Source: Owenia fusiformis (Eukaryota; Annelida; Polychaeta; Sabellida; Oweniidae). From it: a DNA stretch of 64,000 nt. The notes beneath the pieces are model-generated. The model ran no database searches. It was not told the DNA's origin and worked only from the letters and a program-made list of their open reading frames with translations. The position numbers and the translations under genes were made by a program. Numbering within the stretch: the stretch's first letter is position 1; each line of letters starts with the position of its first letter. Below are positions 46,701 to 59,400 of this stretch, piece after piece. The DNA is taken from NCBI GenBank assembly GCA_903813345.2, contig CAIIXF020000003.1, positions 28,039,248-28,103,247 of the forward strand, written 5' to 3'.

Positions 46701-48525
46701 TCTGTATATTTTTGCCAAATTAAGAGATTTGTTGCAATTGATATTCAATTTCAATTTTTCATATATTTTACAGTGTTGTGTACGAAATACTGTGTTTTCA
46801 TTGTAACTTAATTTTTCACGTTATTTATTTTCCAAATTTTTACCATAATCTTAAATAGTATATAAACATCACTTGAACTCAAGATGGCTTAATATATAAT
46901 GTTTTTTATATTAAGCAGTTCATGCTTTATGCATATTATTATTTTTTGCTATCCAATATAAAAAATAAAAAGTTAGTTGTACAACAAATACTCTATTTGT
47001 AAAGAGATTGTTTTATAAAAACATACAAGTGTGTGAATGATACTTTATTTACATTGAGTGGTGAATGTTAGTGTTATGTCACCACCAAAAAGTGGTGACA
47101 TATTGTTATCGTCTCCATTTTTTTGACGGCGGTTGGCCGTTGGCGGTTGGCCGTTGGCGTCTGTAACAAATTCTTACAACTTCCAATAACTTAACAAATA
47201 CTGACTTCAATTCTTTTCAAAATCACCTTCGTGTTTTCAGAAGTTCAAATCTGACATTATATTTGAGCTTTGATCTTCAATGACCTTTTCAAGGTAAAAA
47301 AAAGGTCAAAAAGGTCTTTTTTCAACTTGCTTCAAATTGACCAATTTTAAAAAAAAAATCATCTACACATTATCAGAAGTTCAAATCTGACTTTAGATTT
47401 GAGATTTGACCTTCAATGACCTTCTCAAAGTCAAAAAAAGGTCAAAAGGGTATTTTTTCAACTTTGCTCTAAATTAACCAATTTTTTTTCAAAATCATAG
47501 ACAAATTCTCAACAGTTCAAATCTGACTATAGATTTGACCTTCAATGACATTCTCAAGGTCAAAAAGGTATTTTTTCATCTTGCTTCAAATTGACCAATT
47601 TTTTTTCAAATCTGACTTCAGATTTGAGATTTCACCTTCAATGACATTCTCAGGGTCAAAAAAGGTCTGTTTTCAACTTGCTTCAAATTGACCAATTTAT
47701 TTTTTCAAAATCATCTACAAGTTCTCAGAAATTCAAATCTGACTTAAGATTGATCTAATAATATTGTGAACAACTAGGTGGTGACATTTTGTCATGTTAA
47801 TGCCTTGTTTTATTGAATATGATGAATATACATCAATTATTATGTTCTACTACTATAGACTACTTATTTGGCAGTTTATTTGTATGTTAAATCTAAGCAA
47901 TAGATATGTAAAATGTATATGCATTTCATGAATAGATAGGACATAAAATAGAAAAGTATGTAAAGTATTTTTAAAAAAATGATTATTTTTCATAGTTTTT
48001 TGGTCCAAGAATTGGTCCACTGTCGACTTACCCTCTCCTCTACCCTAACGAAAGAATTATTCATTCATCTGAAATATGTCACAATAGGCCTATTAAAAAT
48101 TCTCATCTACTGCTAGAAATCTACATATACAGAAAAATAATGCAATATTATGTTTAACTCAGTAGTGCTTTTAATTTGAGTATGAAATGCCTTTCATTCG
48201 AGAATAATAAAGTACTCCTTGAATGATCTCAAAATTAACAGAAGTTCCTGTTTTACTCATACATGGCCCCTGGGGGTCATCAGGTAGAGAACACAGAAAA
48301 AAAAATTCTGCACAAAACTTTTAACCAACAAAAATCTTTCCACAAAATATTAAGAAATTATGTCCACTAGTATTTGAATTTTTTCTGATGGACAGACTGG
48401 TGAATTAAGGACTAACTGATGGAAAGAGGGCTTCACTATATCCTTTTCGAACTTGAGTTGGATTAATAAAGTCATTTTATAACCATAACTATGGTATCCT
48501 TTTACCGAAAGTACTTGTAGGCTAA
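46701..48525. other. intergenic stretch between the Tudor 3' end and the IDO gene
   Basis: Apart from repeat C (47076-47810) and a reverse piece of the GGATATAGTGAAG repeat near 48430, it is AT-rich and gene-free. Confidence 0.45.
47076..47810 (+). repeat. dispersed repeat C, longest copy
   Basis: The head ATGTCACCACCAAAAAGTGG continues into GTGACATATTGTTATCGTC. A GGCGGTTGGCCGTTGG duplication follows, then about five ~100-bp units with GTTCAAATCTGAC and CAATGACCTTCTCAAGGTC words. The tail AGGTGGTGACATTTTGTCATG is followed by TTAATGCCTTGTTTT. Confidence 0.8.
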
Positions 48526-49722
48526 CTAATTTGAATTAATCTGACTAAAATTGGTTGAGTCCCTTATGCTTTTGAGGAATGGCATAATGGCTGTACCCCC
48601 AGTGCCAGTATCCGATAAACTAGCATGGTCCCTGTTCCTTGCCTCCTGAGCTGCACACACTATATACCTTGCCACAAGATTGATATGGTAGCTGCGGAAT
48701 TCAGCCAGTACTTTGACACAGTTATCATAAGCAGAGGTCAGAGCTTCGGAGTTTGAAGAGTGAACAAAATGTTTGATAGATGGCGCTTGTCTTAGGCATT
48801 GTACAAATGCTCTGTGGGGTGGCAACATGTAATTGAGCATGTCATCAAGGAATGATTGTTTGTCTTTATCATGAGCTATCCCGAGGGCTGCATCGTAGCA
48901 ATGAAGGACGGCACTCTGGGCTGCACTACCCCCAATGTACGCCTGGGGGATCGGAGAGACTCCTTCGTATATTAAACCATCCGGGAGGGTCTTACTTCCA
49001 TTCCCCCAGCCTGAGAGGAATGGTCGGATTTTATTATAAAAAACAGGTGGTTCTAACTTCTCATGCATTCTTGCAACAGAACGTTTCATTTCATTTAAAG
49101 TATCAACCATATTGTCCAAACATGTTATAAGTTTCTCTTCGTTATTTTCCACAACCATTTTGAAGGCATCCAACATATCGGGCAATCCTCTAGCGAATGC
49201 TAACTCAACTAGACATGTTGTGAGCAGGAACCAAGAGATTTGTTGACTAGCCGTCACTTTACAAATACAATATAGGTTTTCAATATCCAAATTTCCTTGG
49301 GGATTGATTTTACGCCAATTCGCAAGCATGACACTAGGGTGACACACTAAGGGAGGAAGCCCAAGGTGTTTGGATACACCACATAGAGGTACACTTATAC
49401 ATTTTGGTAAAACCTTCGCTGGATCATTATCACCATCTTGCCAAACATAAGCCGCTGCCGTGAATGCTAACTGAACATGAGCAAGTCTATACTCTCTATG
49501 GCCCTGTAGTCGAGTATAGTCCAATAATGGTAATTGTTCAACATGCTTACGAACAGTTTTCATCTCAGTAAGGCATTCTAAATTATCCGCAATATCACCC
49601 CATGGTTTAAAATACTCTGGTAAAGATTCTAAGGCATCTGGTAAAAGAAAACCAACTTCCTCAGAAATATGAAAGTCTGATGGTTTTGGTATTATGTTGT
49701 ACATGTCAGTAAATTCTCCCAT
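48526..49722 (-). CDS. IDO: indoleamine 2,3-dioxygenase (IDO family)
   Basis: The frame is open from 49881. I prefer the ATG at 49722 (MGEFTDMYNIIPK), which gives 398 residues, close to the ~400 usual for the family. A cytosolic haem enzyme, it opens the indole ring of tryptophan to N-formylkynurenine. Visible landmarks: SEEVGFLLPDALESLP near the start, PLCGVSKHLGLPPLVCH, SWFLLTTCLVELA (distal haem pocket, Thr where human IDO1 has Ser), PFLSGWGNGSKTLPDGLIYEGV, IGGSAAQSAVLHCYDAALGI, MLPPHRAFVQCLRQ, LAEFRSYHINLVARYI with the proximal haem-ligand His, and GTGGTAIMPFLKSIRDST. It is single-exon here; a TACTTTCAG at about 49790 hints that a short upstream exon may be spliced on. Some molluscs use IDO-derived myoglobins, so oxygen binding is an alternative role. 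Confidence 0.9.
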   Translation of the reverse strand: MGEFTDMYNIIPKPSDFHISEEVGFLLPDALESLPEYFKPWGDIADNLECLTEMKTVRKHVEQLPLLDYTRLQGHREYRLAHVQLAFTAAAYVWQDGDNDPAKVLPKCISVPLCGVSKHLGLPPLVCHPSVMLANWRKINPQGNLDIENLYCICKVTASQQISWFLLTTCLVELAFARGLPDMLDAFKMVVENNEEKLITCLDNMVDTLNEMKRSVARMHEKLEPPVFYNKIRPFLSGWGNGSKTLPDGLIYEGVSPIPQAYIGGSAAQSAVLHCYDAALGIAHDKDKQSFLDDMLNYMLPPHRAFVQCLRQAPSIKHFVHSSNSEALTSAYDNCVKVLAEFRSYHINLVARYIVCAAQEARNRDHASLSDTGTGGTAIMPFLKSIRDSTNFSQINSN

Positions 49723-52182
49723 GATGGTGCTGTAAGCCTGGGTTGTTATGAAGTACGTACCTCTCTGTTTGTGACCTGCTTGTGATCTGAAAGTATACAT
49801 AAAACCATAGGCTTTAAATTGCTGGAAAATAATGGTAAAAAGGACCATCAGACAAGATTTCAAGGATATAAAGAAATACAAAGTACATAGAAATCTTTTC
49901 AGTTATTTGTAAGATGATTAATTGAACAAATTATTGCTAATGATTGCAAATGATTGTTCCAGAGAATTTATACAGTACATGTACACACTACCCACATCCT
50001 ACATTTGCAACTCACTGTACCGTTTCCCTTTTAAATATGGTCATGTGGTAGGGTAGTGTCATGTACAATGAATCTTCATCAGTGCAGCATTCCCTTGTGG
50101 ATAGATTGGGAAAACTGTTAAATTAATCAGACTCCAGTAAAATTCTTCATGACCTTGACATACATGTAATAATTTTTAATTCATGTTTATCACATCTCAA
50201 ACTAGAATGATGGACTGTAATCGGTCAGATCATGTCACATGACCATTTGATAATTCGGTCTAACTCATTGAAAGTCCCGGATGTCCCATTGATATTGCCC
50301 GGATGAACTGTGTGATAATGTCTAGATGCCCAGATGAGCTAGATGTGATATTTTATAGATTATGCGTTCATTCTCGTTATCTAGGCATCAGTCTTAACAG
50401 TCTTTCCAATGAATTTGTGGAATATGATATGATCTGATGTCTCAGGGCATGATAATCAGTAGGCTTTTTGAACTTTGATTGAAGCTAGAATTTGCTGTAT
50501 TGTCTTGTTGAATAGAATAAAAAGCCTGGAGAAAAAGCCCCACTACTGTTCAGAATTAAAAGATGTTTTATATGTTTTCGTTAGATAAACGCATTATTAA
50601 ATGATGAAGAGTGTGATATATCAAATATCATCACTCAGAAAAAATATCACATTCGGATCTGTCTTGTGTGATATTTTATCCCTCAAGGTGTAGATCCGAT
50701 ATATCACACACTCTATCATATTATAATGCTATAATATCTATAGGACCAGATATTGGCTTAAGCCATTCAAACCTCTGAAAAACAATAGGATGTAGTGTAC
50801 AGTGTAACCAGTTTTCCAATGTGAACACTTAACAGGTTAATTTTCAAAATTTGCCATAAAACAGTGTTCCCAGTTGACATGTGTTCCATATACAGAGAGT
50901 GTCCATTTACATGTAAGTCAATGGAAAAATATTTGGTTGTTGAAAGGGGTTCTACACAGGGCTATACAGAAAGGTGTTCCATCAAATGGGTTTTATATGC
51001 AGACTGCTGAACAGATGCCGAACACTGTTACATGCTTCGGAATATTATATCATTAATTCATCTTCAATAACTAAATGCATGTTCTGCAATGTTTGACCGA
51101 TGCTTGAAACCTTGTTAGATATATGGAACCCTGTCTACAAGGAACATTTTTGGCCAGTTCAGAGAACGTTCCTTGTTCGCAGGTCTGAGCCTGGGGATGT
51201 GTTTAACGGTTTAGGTCATTCTCATCATTTTCAGAAAAATTGAAACAAACATATTTTGAGCTTAGGCTGGGTCAGACAAAAGTGCAAGCAATGTGTTTCT
51301 ATTTCTACTAGAGTCACTTTGTGGATTATCGTGAGTCAAGACATTGAAGTCAAAGCTGTCCCTCTCCCCAACAGGTTTACATGATACCACTGTTCTTCCG
51401 GGCGGGTACATGACAGTAAATGCGAGCTGATGACAAAAGTTCCCAGAACAGTTATACGGAATTCTTCATTATGATTTATTCTGACAAGTCCATAATTTTG
51501 ACAAATTCTTTTTTTGTAAAAAGTAAACTATAAAACTAAAATTCCTCACCATACAAACTCTGTGTTGCCCCTGGTACGTAAAATGTGTCTTATCACATGA
51601 TTTCACAGTGTTATCAAATACGCTGCTACACACGATTCAGTGGTAAATGTCAAAATAAAGGTCGAAAGTACGAAGTGTTAAATAATTTCCATTGATTTCT
51701 CAAATGAGAACATCTAATAATTTTTTCGCTATAGCGACTTTCAATTTACACAATGACATAATTATTGGCAACAGCAAGGATGGAGATCTTTACCCAGGCA
51801 ACATACACATAACTTGTAAAAAAGATTGATGATGCATAGTATCAAAAAATTGTTATGTTTTGTTCATCATAATTCCTATAATTTCATCAAATCCTTCCAA
51901 GGCAGTAAAGGACAAGGTGCAATTATTGGCAAATATCCCTATGGCTGTATGGTCAAAATGAATCATTCGTAGGTGTAACATGAAGAATAAAATGTATATA
52001 ATACTTTAGAAAATATTAAAGTGCTCGGACACACATAAGCTGAGATAGGGATCATTTCGTTCAGTAAGGTTGTATTGACTTACATGGGGCTGTGCACCAT
52101 TGACTTAACATGAGGATATCAGCAGATCCCAATAGAGGCCATTGGTTTCCATTGATTATCACAGAAATACCAAAAATACACT
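49723..52182. other. intergenic stretch upstream of IDO
   Basis: Should contain the IDO promoter on the minus strand; no motif stands out. An inverted-repeat element lies at 50607-50715. Otherwise no gene is recognised. Confidence 0.4.
50607..50715. mobile_element. ~109-bp inverted-repeat element
   Basis: AGAGTGTGATATATC at the left and GATATATCACACACTCT at the right, with internal TATCACA/TGTGATA words. No coding potential. Confidence 0.6.
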
Positions 52183-52283
52183 ATGACCTGAATCGATTGC
52201 AAACTTAATAATTTCACAATACGACACAAATGGTTTATCTCATCAAATGTGCAAATATGAAGTTTGCAATCGATTCAGGTCAT
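52183..52283. repeat. perfect 24-bp inverted repeat around a 53-bp loop
   Basis: The arms are 52183-52206 and 52260-52283, starting ATGACCTGAATCGATTGC and ending with its exact complement. The loop is AT-rich and has no ORF. It is either a very young MITE or a transcribed hairpin. Confidence 0.85.
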
Positions 52284-52573
52284 ACTTAAAATTAAAAGAT
52301 TGTACATTTTTTCATCATTTTTTTCCTTACAAAATGGCTATAGAAAAATGCTTCAAAAACAACTTAAACACTTATCAAATATCATACAAGTTTGTAAAAC
52401 CAAAGATTATACTATTATATTTCATTATGTAGTAACATATTTGGATAAGATGCAGGGATGCGTAGGATGTAAATGGATTTTGACAGACACAAAAATACTT
52501 CCTGGTTTGGAATCTATGCCTCTACACTTCACGATTGAATTATGACCCTAATAAGTGGCCTATACATCAATAC

Positions 52574-53362
52574 CAGGGGCGTAGGAAGGTGTAAATTCAA
52601 CACTACGCCAAAAATATGAAAAAATTGTGTCAAATCTTAACGAATCAAAACGCCTCTTTTATGCTCGTAAAAGGTAATTTTTATGGTAATACCTTTCTAA
52701 TTGTGCTTAAAATGTTCGAATGTTTTTCATGATATAAAATCACCATGGAAAGCCGATCTTTTAAATCTCAACAATACAGATTAAAGAAACTAGTATGATC
52801 AATAGAAACATGTCCGTGATCAATGATACAACATAACTCTAATGTCTTCAACTTTTTTTATAAGATAAATAAAGCCCATGCAAAAGTCAACGTGACATTT
52901 TGTGGTAAATTGTTTTTTCCTTTCAAAATAATTATTGGTGCCTAAATGCTTTATTTCCTAAAATAATAATCTATTATATTTCAAATAAAATAGAAATTAG
53001 GGTAATTGCTTTCCTAGAACTGAAGTTGAAATGTACTTTCATTTTTACTGGCTTAAACTTCCAACTATCATAACCCTCTACCCCAAATCAACTTGATTTT
53101 TACGCCAAAAAGTGCCATTTATCGTGGCCGAAGCTAGAAAAAAGTAACAGAGGAACAAAAACCTTGCAAAGAGTACTATTGAAAAAATCGAACATATTAC
53201 TTGGTTTCCAAAAACATTTCTTTAGTGTGCTCGAGATCACAAACAATTTATTAACAATGAGGAAATATGACTAAAGAACATAAGGAAATTATTAAGCTAT
53301 TTCATTCTAGCTTTTCAACACTACGCATTGGCGTTTTGGCGTATATTGTTCCTACGCCACTG
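52574..53362 (+). mobile_element. GGCGTAGGAA-type non-autonomous element, copy 1
   Basis: Ends: CAGGGGCGTAGGAAGG..CAACACTACGCCAAAAAT at the left, and CAACACTACGCATTGGCG..TTCCTACGCCACTG at the right. The body is AT-rich and non-coding. A longer copy lies inverted at 62093-63440 and shares interior words (AAAATCACCaTGGAAAGCC, ATCTTTTAAATC). Confidence 0.8.
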
Positions 53363-53521
53363 AATACAGTGCTGAATATAGGTCAACAAGATACTAGTGT
53401 GCATATAAATGTAATAATTGAAGCAGAATACTCATTTTGAAAAATCAGATAAATTATTTTTTTCCCATGGGGAGATCCCAATGGAGGGTGTATAAGGTCC
53501 TTTAGCTTGTTGCCATAGACT

Positions 53522-53790
53522 ACACTGTCAGTTCCAGAAGATAACAAGGGGGCTCAAATATTGAGTTAGGAAAAAAATCCTCTGCATTTGCGCTGAAAAA
53601 TTTTAGGCCCTATAAACCAAAAATTGGGACCAATTTTGACAACGCTCGGCCTTTTTTTGATAATTTGGGATAAAAAAAAGTCCAAATTATGCCCAAAAGG
53701 CACGTTTTTTTGAGGCCCTAAAATTTTTTTCTGGGCACACAAAAAGGGGAGGCCCGGGCTCCCTCCCCCAAGTGGACTGGAAGTAGAGAC
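53522..53790 (-). mobile_element. MITE-like element H, copy 1 (diverged)
   Basis: Begins ACACTGTCAGTTCCAGAAG followed by AACAAGGGGGCTCAAA, which matches the reverse complement of the right end of the clean copy at 56752-56956. The right boundary is poor. Confidence 0.5.
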
Positions 53791-55477
53791 ATACATGTAT
53801 TCATTGATTCCTGGATCATGCTTCAATCTGTTATACAGTACACCCCCTCAGACATGGACTTATGGACATGGTCCCTGGTAAATACTGGTCTGTGTAACCA
53901 AACACATTTTAAATGGCATCAATCATAAAACATAACATCGATATACTGCATTTAGTACTATTTATTTCTATTGCATGTACCATCATAAATAAAATTGAAT
54001 ATAATTTATATCCACTAGAAAAAGAAATTGGATAATAATGAGCAAAGATTTAAGGGAAAATCTTACAGAGTGCATAAAATCATATTCTCATTTGTAATAC
54101 TGTTAAAGCATATTTCTATTTGGTCATAATGACATAAATGAATAAAGACTTGTTTTAAAACCAAATAAATTCCTTACATCACATTTTGATGATAACGCAT
54201 GTTACAAATGTACATCTCAGTAGCATCCAAAGTTTTCATTTGAGCATGTATTCATTTTTGTTTTTGTTCTTTTAATTTCAATCATTTGTTGTCTTTTTGC
54301 AGTGATGGCGCATATTCAATTTGGCAACCTTTATATAGAATTCACGAAAAAGCATGCAAACATAGCAAGTAAAAAAGAAGTAAAAATGTACATAAGTATC
54401 AAAACTGCAACAAAGCACAAATATTCATTCTAGAACTCACAGTTGATCTGGAATGTGGTAGTAGAATTACTGTCTTATACTTTTATTCCTAACATATTAG
54501 CAATTCACAAATTAAAGGTACAACAATTAGTTCAGAGGGGCCATTCAACGTTCATGGACCAGTGTCAAAATATATTTAAGTTTAGATATTTCATCAAGAC
54601 TATCACATATTTTTATTATCTCCAAAGGAATCCCTGGATGAACATTATTTCAGCTGATATTCCTCTTGAAACATAGTGGATCTTAAAAATCTATAAGTGG
54701 GACTCCCTTTATAAAAGCTTTGAACTGAATTTACACTTCTTAATGCTGAAATTGATAGTTTATCCATACATTTTAAGAAAAAGATGTTGAGCCAAATATT
54801 GACCCGATAGCTCAGAAAAAGTAAAAAATTTTGAATTTTCTCTTTACAGTCCTTGTTGCCCCTTTAAGAATGAATACATTTTAAAGATACACAGTTGTAT
54901 ATGCATAATACTATTTTAAGTTTTTTCATCAGATTTCCTTGGCTGAGTATTAAATAATATCCATGATTGCTCTTAAGATTTTCATGTGCGCTACACTGTA
55001 TTCTCTGTTGTGGTGAGATTGTTGCTATTAAGATATCCAAGGTTGTCCAAGTTCATTACTTATTGATCACCCCCCATACGTTTGTTTATCCAGTTATTTG
55101 AATATACCAAAAGTTGTTATACAGGTATATTACTCCAACATGCTTGTATTGAGCCTAATCTAATCTTTTTGCTGAAAATAAAATATATTTGTTTAAATAT
55201 TTATATCAATATAGTGGACCACTGATGATTTAGATTTCAATGAAGAATTCTTTTGCTGTATAATGCAAATCCAGCCAATTTTGTATCTCAACATATAATC
55301 ATACTGAAATTGTGATGAGTGAAAAATTTGCTCCAAGTAGCTGAAGAGCAAAATTAAATATTAATCAGTATTGATGCAATGTATTGAGTCAAAGAATTTT
55401 AGGACAGGCCTAACCAATGATAATTTCAACCAATTTTTGAGGTGTACAATATTGTCTGTTGACCTGGAATACAAACC
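53791..55477. other. non-coding stretch downstream of RABGGTA
   Basis: Should contain the RABGGTA 3' UTR just below 55478. AT-rich, no other gene seen. Confidence 0.4.
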
Positions 55478-56428
55478 TCATAAAAATTGACCATTTAGCA
55501 GTTTAAGATGCGGAATGTGTTTTTTAATATCTTGTTGGAAGTTCTCTAGTTCACACACTGGATTGTTCATCACATCAAGACATACAAGGCCACTGCAACT
55601 GGATAGTGATGCGAGGCCTTCAATTGTTGATATAGCTGAGTATGGGTTAAAGCTTATAAGTGTTTTATTTTGTATGGTTTATAGGGGATATGAAATTTTA
55701 AAGTATTAATGTTTTCCTTATTTTATTTCTGAAATTTTTTTAGATATGTGATCAAAAATAGAACAATAAAGTCATGCAAAATTCCAACATTAAAAGAATT
55801 TGATTAAGGCAATTTACAAATCTAAAAAGGCATTAACATACAAAACTAAAAAGTTGAATTCCATCACAATATGTCACCACATGAAGTGGTGACAAGAAAC
55901 GTTGATGATAAACAAGGCATTAACATGCAAAATGTCACCACATGCCATTTGTTACAGAAGCCAACCGCTGAACACCAACAGTCCAACAATGTCTACAAAA
56001 AAAGTTGGAGACAATAACAAAATGTCACCACTTACGGTGACATAAAAAGGAGGATACCATTCAGGATGACAATGATGATCGTCACCACACTGCCGTCATG
56101 ACGATTATATCCCACCAGTAGGGTAATAAAATAGATTCTCTCAATAAAAGGATACAGTTATTTGACAGATCCAATTTTTCTAAAATTGGCATTCTTTCTA
56201 GTCCCTCACAATCTTGTATCAGATTGCCTCGTAAATCAATCTCAGCAACACACTGTAGGAGATAAAAATTCTTCAAGGATGTTATCTTATTTGACTTTGC
56301 ACTTAAGTATGTTATAAATGCCATATGACTGAGGTGTGCTATTGAGGTTAACTGTTTATTGTCCAATTCTATGGTTCTGCATTCTGGACCTAGTTGTTCC
56401 AATGTGTTCTCTACTATATACTTGCTTC
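55478..56428 (-). CDS. RABGGTA: RABGGTA exons 12-13: leucine-rich repeats and stop
   Basis: Exon 56428-56156 carries [20 protein letters not shown] and the repeats [39 protein letters not shown] and KLDLSNN. Exon 55635-55478 completes the array ([28 protein letters not shown]) and ends [12 protein letters not shown] before TGA. The donor is GTATCC at 56155; without it the frame would run into a short unrelated end. Confidence 0.88.
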
Positions 56429-59400
56429 CTGGAAAATCAAAAATCTGCAGTTATTATTTTCATTCTATTATGTTTTTGTTTGATTAAAATAGCTATTAAT
56501 ATATATATAAGAAATCTGAGACAGTTAAATAAAACATTCATACATTTTCAAAGAATTTTTTTTATTTCTTATTTATTTATTTATTTGCTATACACTTATA
56601 AAACATTGTGGCACAATGGTTAAATTCGAGTGTGACAGTAAATGTATTTAACAAATTCCTGAACCTGGACATTTCACAGTATTTGGGAGCAAGCACACAG
56701 GCAGCTAGGGGGTACATTTTGGGCCTGGTAAATTTGTATTTTTAAGGTCAGACACTGGCGGATCCAGAAATGGGGTGGGGTCACGAGGTCCCCCCTTGAG
56801 TGAACCCAGAAAATAAAAATTTGGGCCATTTTGGGCATTAGCATTACTTGGCCTTTTTTGGGCCAAATCATAAAAAAATGGGCCTCAAGCAAGCACAAAA
56901 TTTTTTACTGATTTGAAGTTTGGGCCCCCCTTGTTAGCTTCTGGAACCGCCAGTGTTAGGTATATAAGAGGATAGGGAACATTTGTAGCTCCAGTTCATT
57001 TTGGGATGAGGTATATTTCAAGATATGGGAAATTTAAGAGTGGGTACTTTGTAAGGTGAGTTACATTTTGGGTTGGAGATATTGAAAGATGTGGTAAATT
57101 TTGAGTGGTATACATTTATAATTGCGATACATTGTAGGATGGAGTACATTTCGGGTGGGAGATTGAAAGATGAGGTGATATTTTGGGGGTGGCAACCATT
57201 TGAAAAAACTTACGTAAATCTAAGTAGTAGTTGGTTCTGCATGGGTCTACCTGAATGAGTTTGTCAATGTATTCCATTGTTTCTTGTTCATGCTTAAGTG
57301 GATCAATTGCACGCATCAGTGAGACAGTTGTCAATAACACCCCTGGAATTAATGAACTTCCACTAAATCAATGCACATTATAAACTCATTTTGACCTCTA
57401 AAGGTTCAATAAGTTATCCACATTTACTGAAGGTATTAATCTAACTCAGTCTGAGAACAGAATAGAGAGGTTAAATACACACATTTGGGAGATCTTGAAC
57501 GTAAACGTGTAACTTTATGAACCCCAGGATTCGTTGTCCACCTCTCAACCTTATTAAAATACATACTCATACACTACTTCAAAAAGGTGCCAACTTATTA
57601 CTTAACCTCTCTAAAATCTCACCAATTTGTTCTCCTGGACCTGCTGATGAGACGGAACATCCAAATTATTGAAAAATGTTAAACTACCAATAAAGTGAAA
57701 TACTGATGGAAATGAAGTGAAATGGTTCAGATTACTTTAATGGTTAATTAGCATCTAACAGAAACTACTTGTTATCAATTACAATCCTGTCAGTACCCTG
57801 TAAGTAATAAACCTTGATCTGATCAACTTACATTTGTTGTCTGGTTCAAGCTCATGGAGTTGTTGAATGGAGTCTAGTTCTCTGACTAATACGTCACTTG
57901 TGGCTGCACTCAACTCATTACTGAAATAACAGAGATAATATGGGAGTCAACAAAGCATTTTTAAAGACAAAGCATAACTGTCAACTGGTGGTATTAGAGA
58001 ATGAAAACTTAAATGGTTAGAACAGGTATATACAAATATTTTTCCAATTCAACAGCCCATTATCTTGTGATTTCCCTTAATGTCATAGATATTTTTGACA
58101 TACCTGGTTCTGGTTTGGTGGCAGCCATTTTGAATTTGCCACAACAGCCCAATTTAACATTGCCAGGAAAAATACATAAAATCTGTTCATGAACATGTTC
58201 TAATGGATTCATTCACTCTAAACTGATAAATTTGAATGATATGCAATTCTGTGCATGGACTTATCTATTTCCCTTGTTTCTAACTCATTTTATCATTTTC
58301 CTCACTACTCAGGCCCATAGTCAGGGGGGGGTTGTCAAACGTGAACCCCCCTGGAAATTTTTGAAAACTGAACCCCCCTTGGCAAATCCTGGCTATGGGC
58401 CTGCTACTTTACACTTCATTGACTGCTACACAAGTTTATGGTTGTTAAACTGCTCTACTTTTGTCATTAAGAGTAGAGCTCTGATATATTACCAAAATAA
58501 AGTTCCAGGTTTAGTAATCTTCCGACTAAATACTTCATCACAGAAAGGCATCAGCACAAAGTTCCTGTTGTTATGGTGATCACCATGCTGTATTGTGACA
58601 TCAATTGTTGTGTCCTGATAATAACTGGTTAACTTGTCCTTTATGTCACATACCTAAAATTATGAAAATCTGATACCTTGATGGAAGTCAAGTATATTTA
58701 AGTCCCGTTTATGTGATAAAACTAGGATTCTGTTTATGTGATAAAACTAGGACCCTGTTTGTGATAAAACTAGGATTCTGTTTATGTGATAAAACTAAGA
58801 TTCTGTTGATGTGATAAAACTAGGATTCCGTTTGTGATAAAACTAGGATTCTGTTTATGTGATAAAACTAGGATTCTGTTTATGTGATAAAACTAAGATT
58901 CTGTTGATGTGATAAAACTAAGATTCTGTTGATGTGATAAAACTTGGGTTAATTAATATCTATTTTACTCATCTTTCTAAAAATTGCATACTATTTAACT
59001 CCCCATAAATCGATTCTTCAAATAATCTACAATTTGTTTAAATTTCTTACCCATACTGTGCTGACTTTAGATTTGAAGGGGTTTTCCCATGAGCAAGTCA
59101 CAATCTCAGAATTTATCTTCAAACTCAGCCGATACCCTCGTCCTACCTACAAACATAGTCTATTGACAATGGGAGTTTTAAATTTTTGTGGACGCTTGCT
59201 TACATCATACACAGTACAAAAATAACATGAATCAGAATAACTTAGTCAATTACATTATTCTTTTGGTCAAAGCTTAAACAGCATGAATGATTGTTATTTC
59301 ACATGTTCTATGGTGCATAACTTTACCTCTACTGGGCGAGTCAAACCAGCGACTAGACGTCCTGTTTTCCTGGTCGTACAGATAGTATATACTTCCAAAG

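Noticed and set aside
56082-56155. Read-through extension of the RABGGTA leucine-rich exon
   Set aside because: The donor at 56155 joins in phase to 55635-55478, which restores the family's C-terminus.
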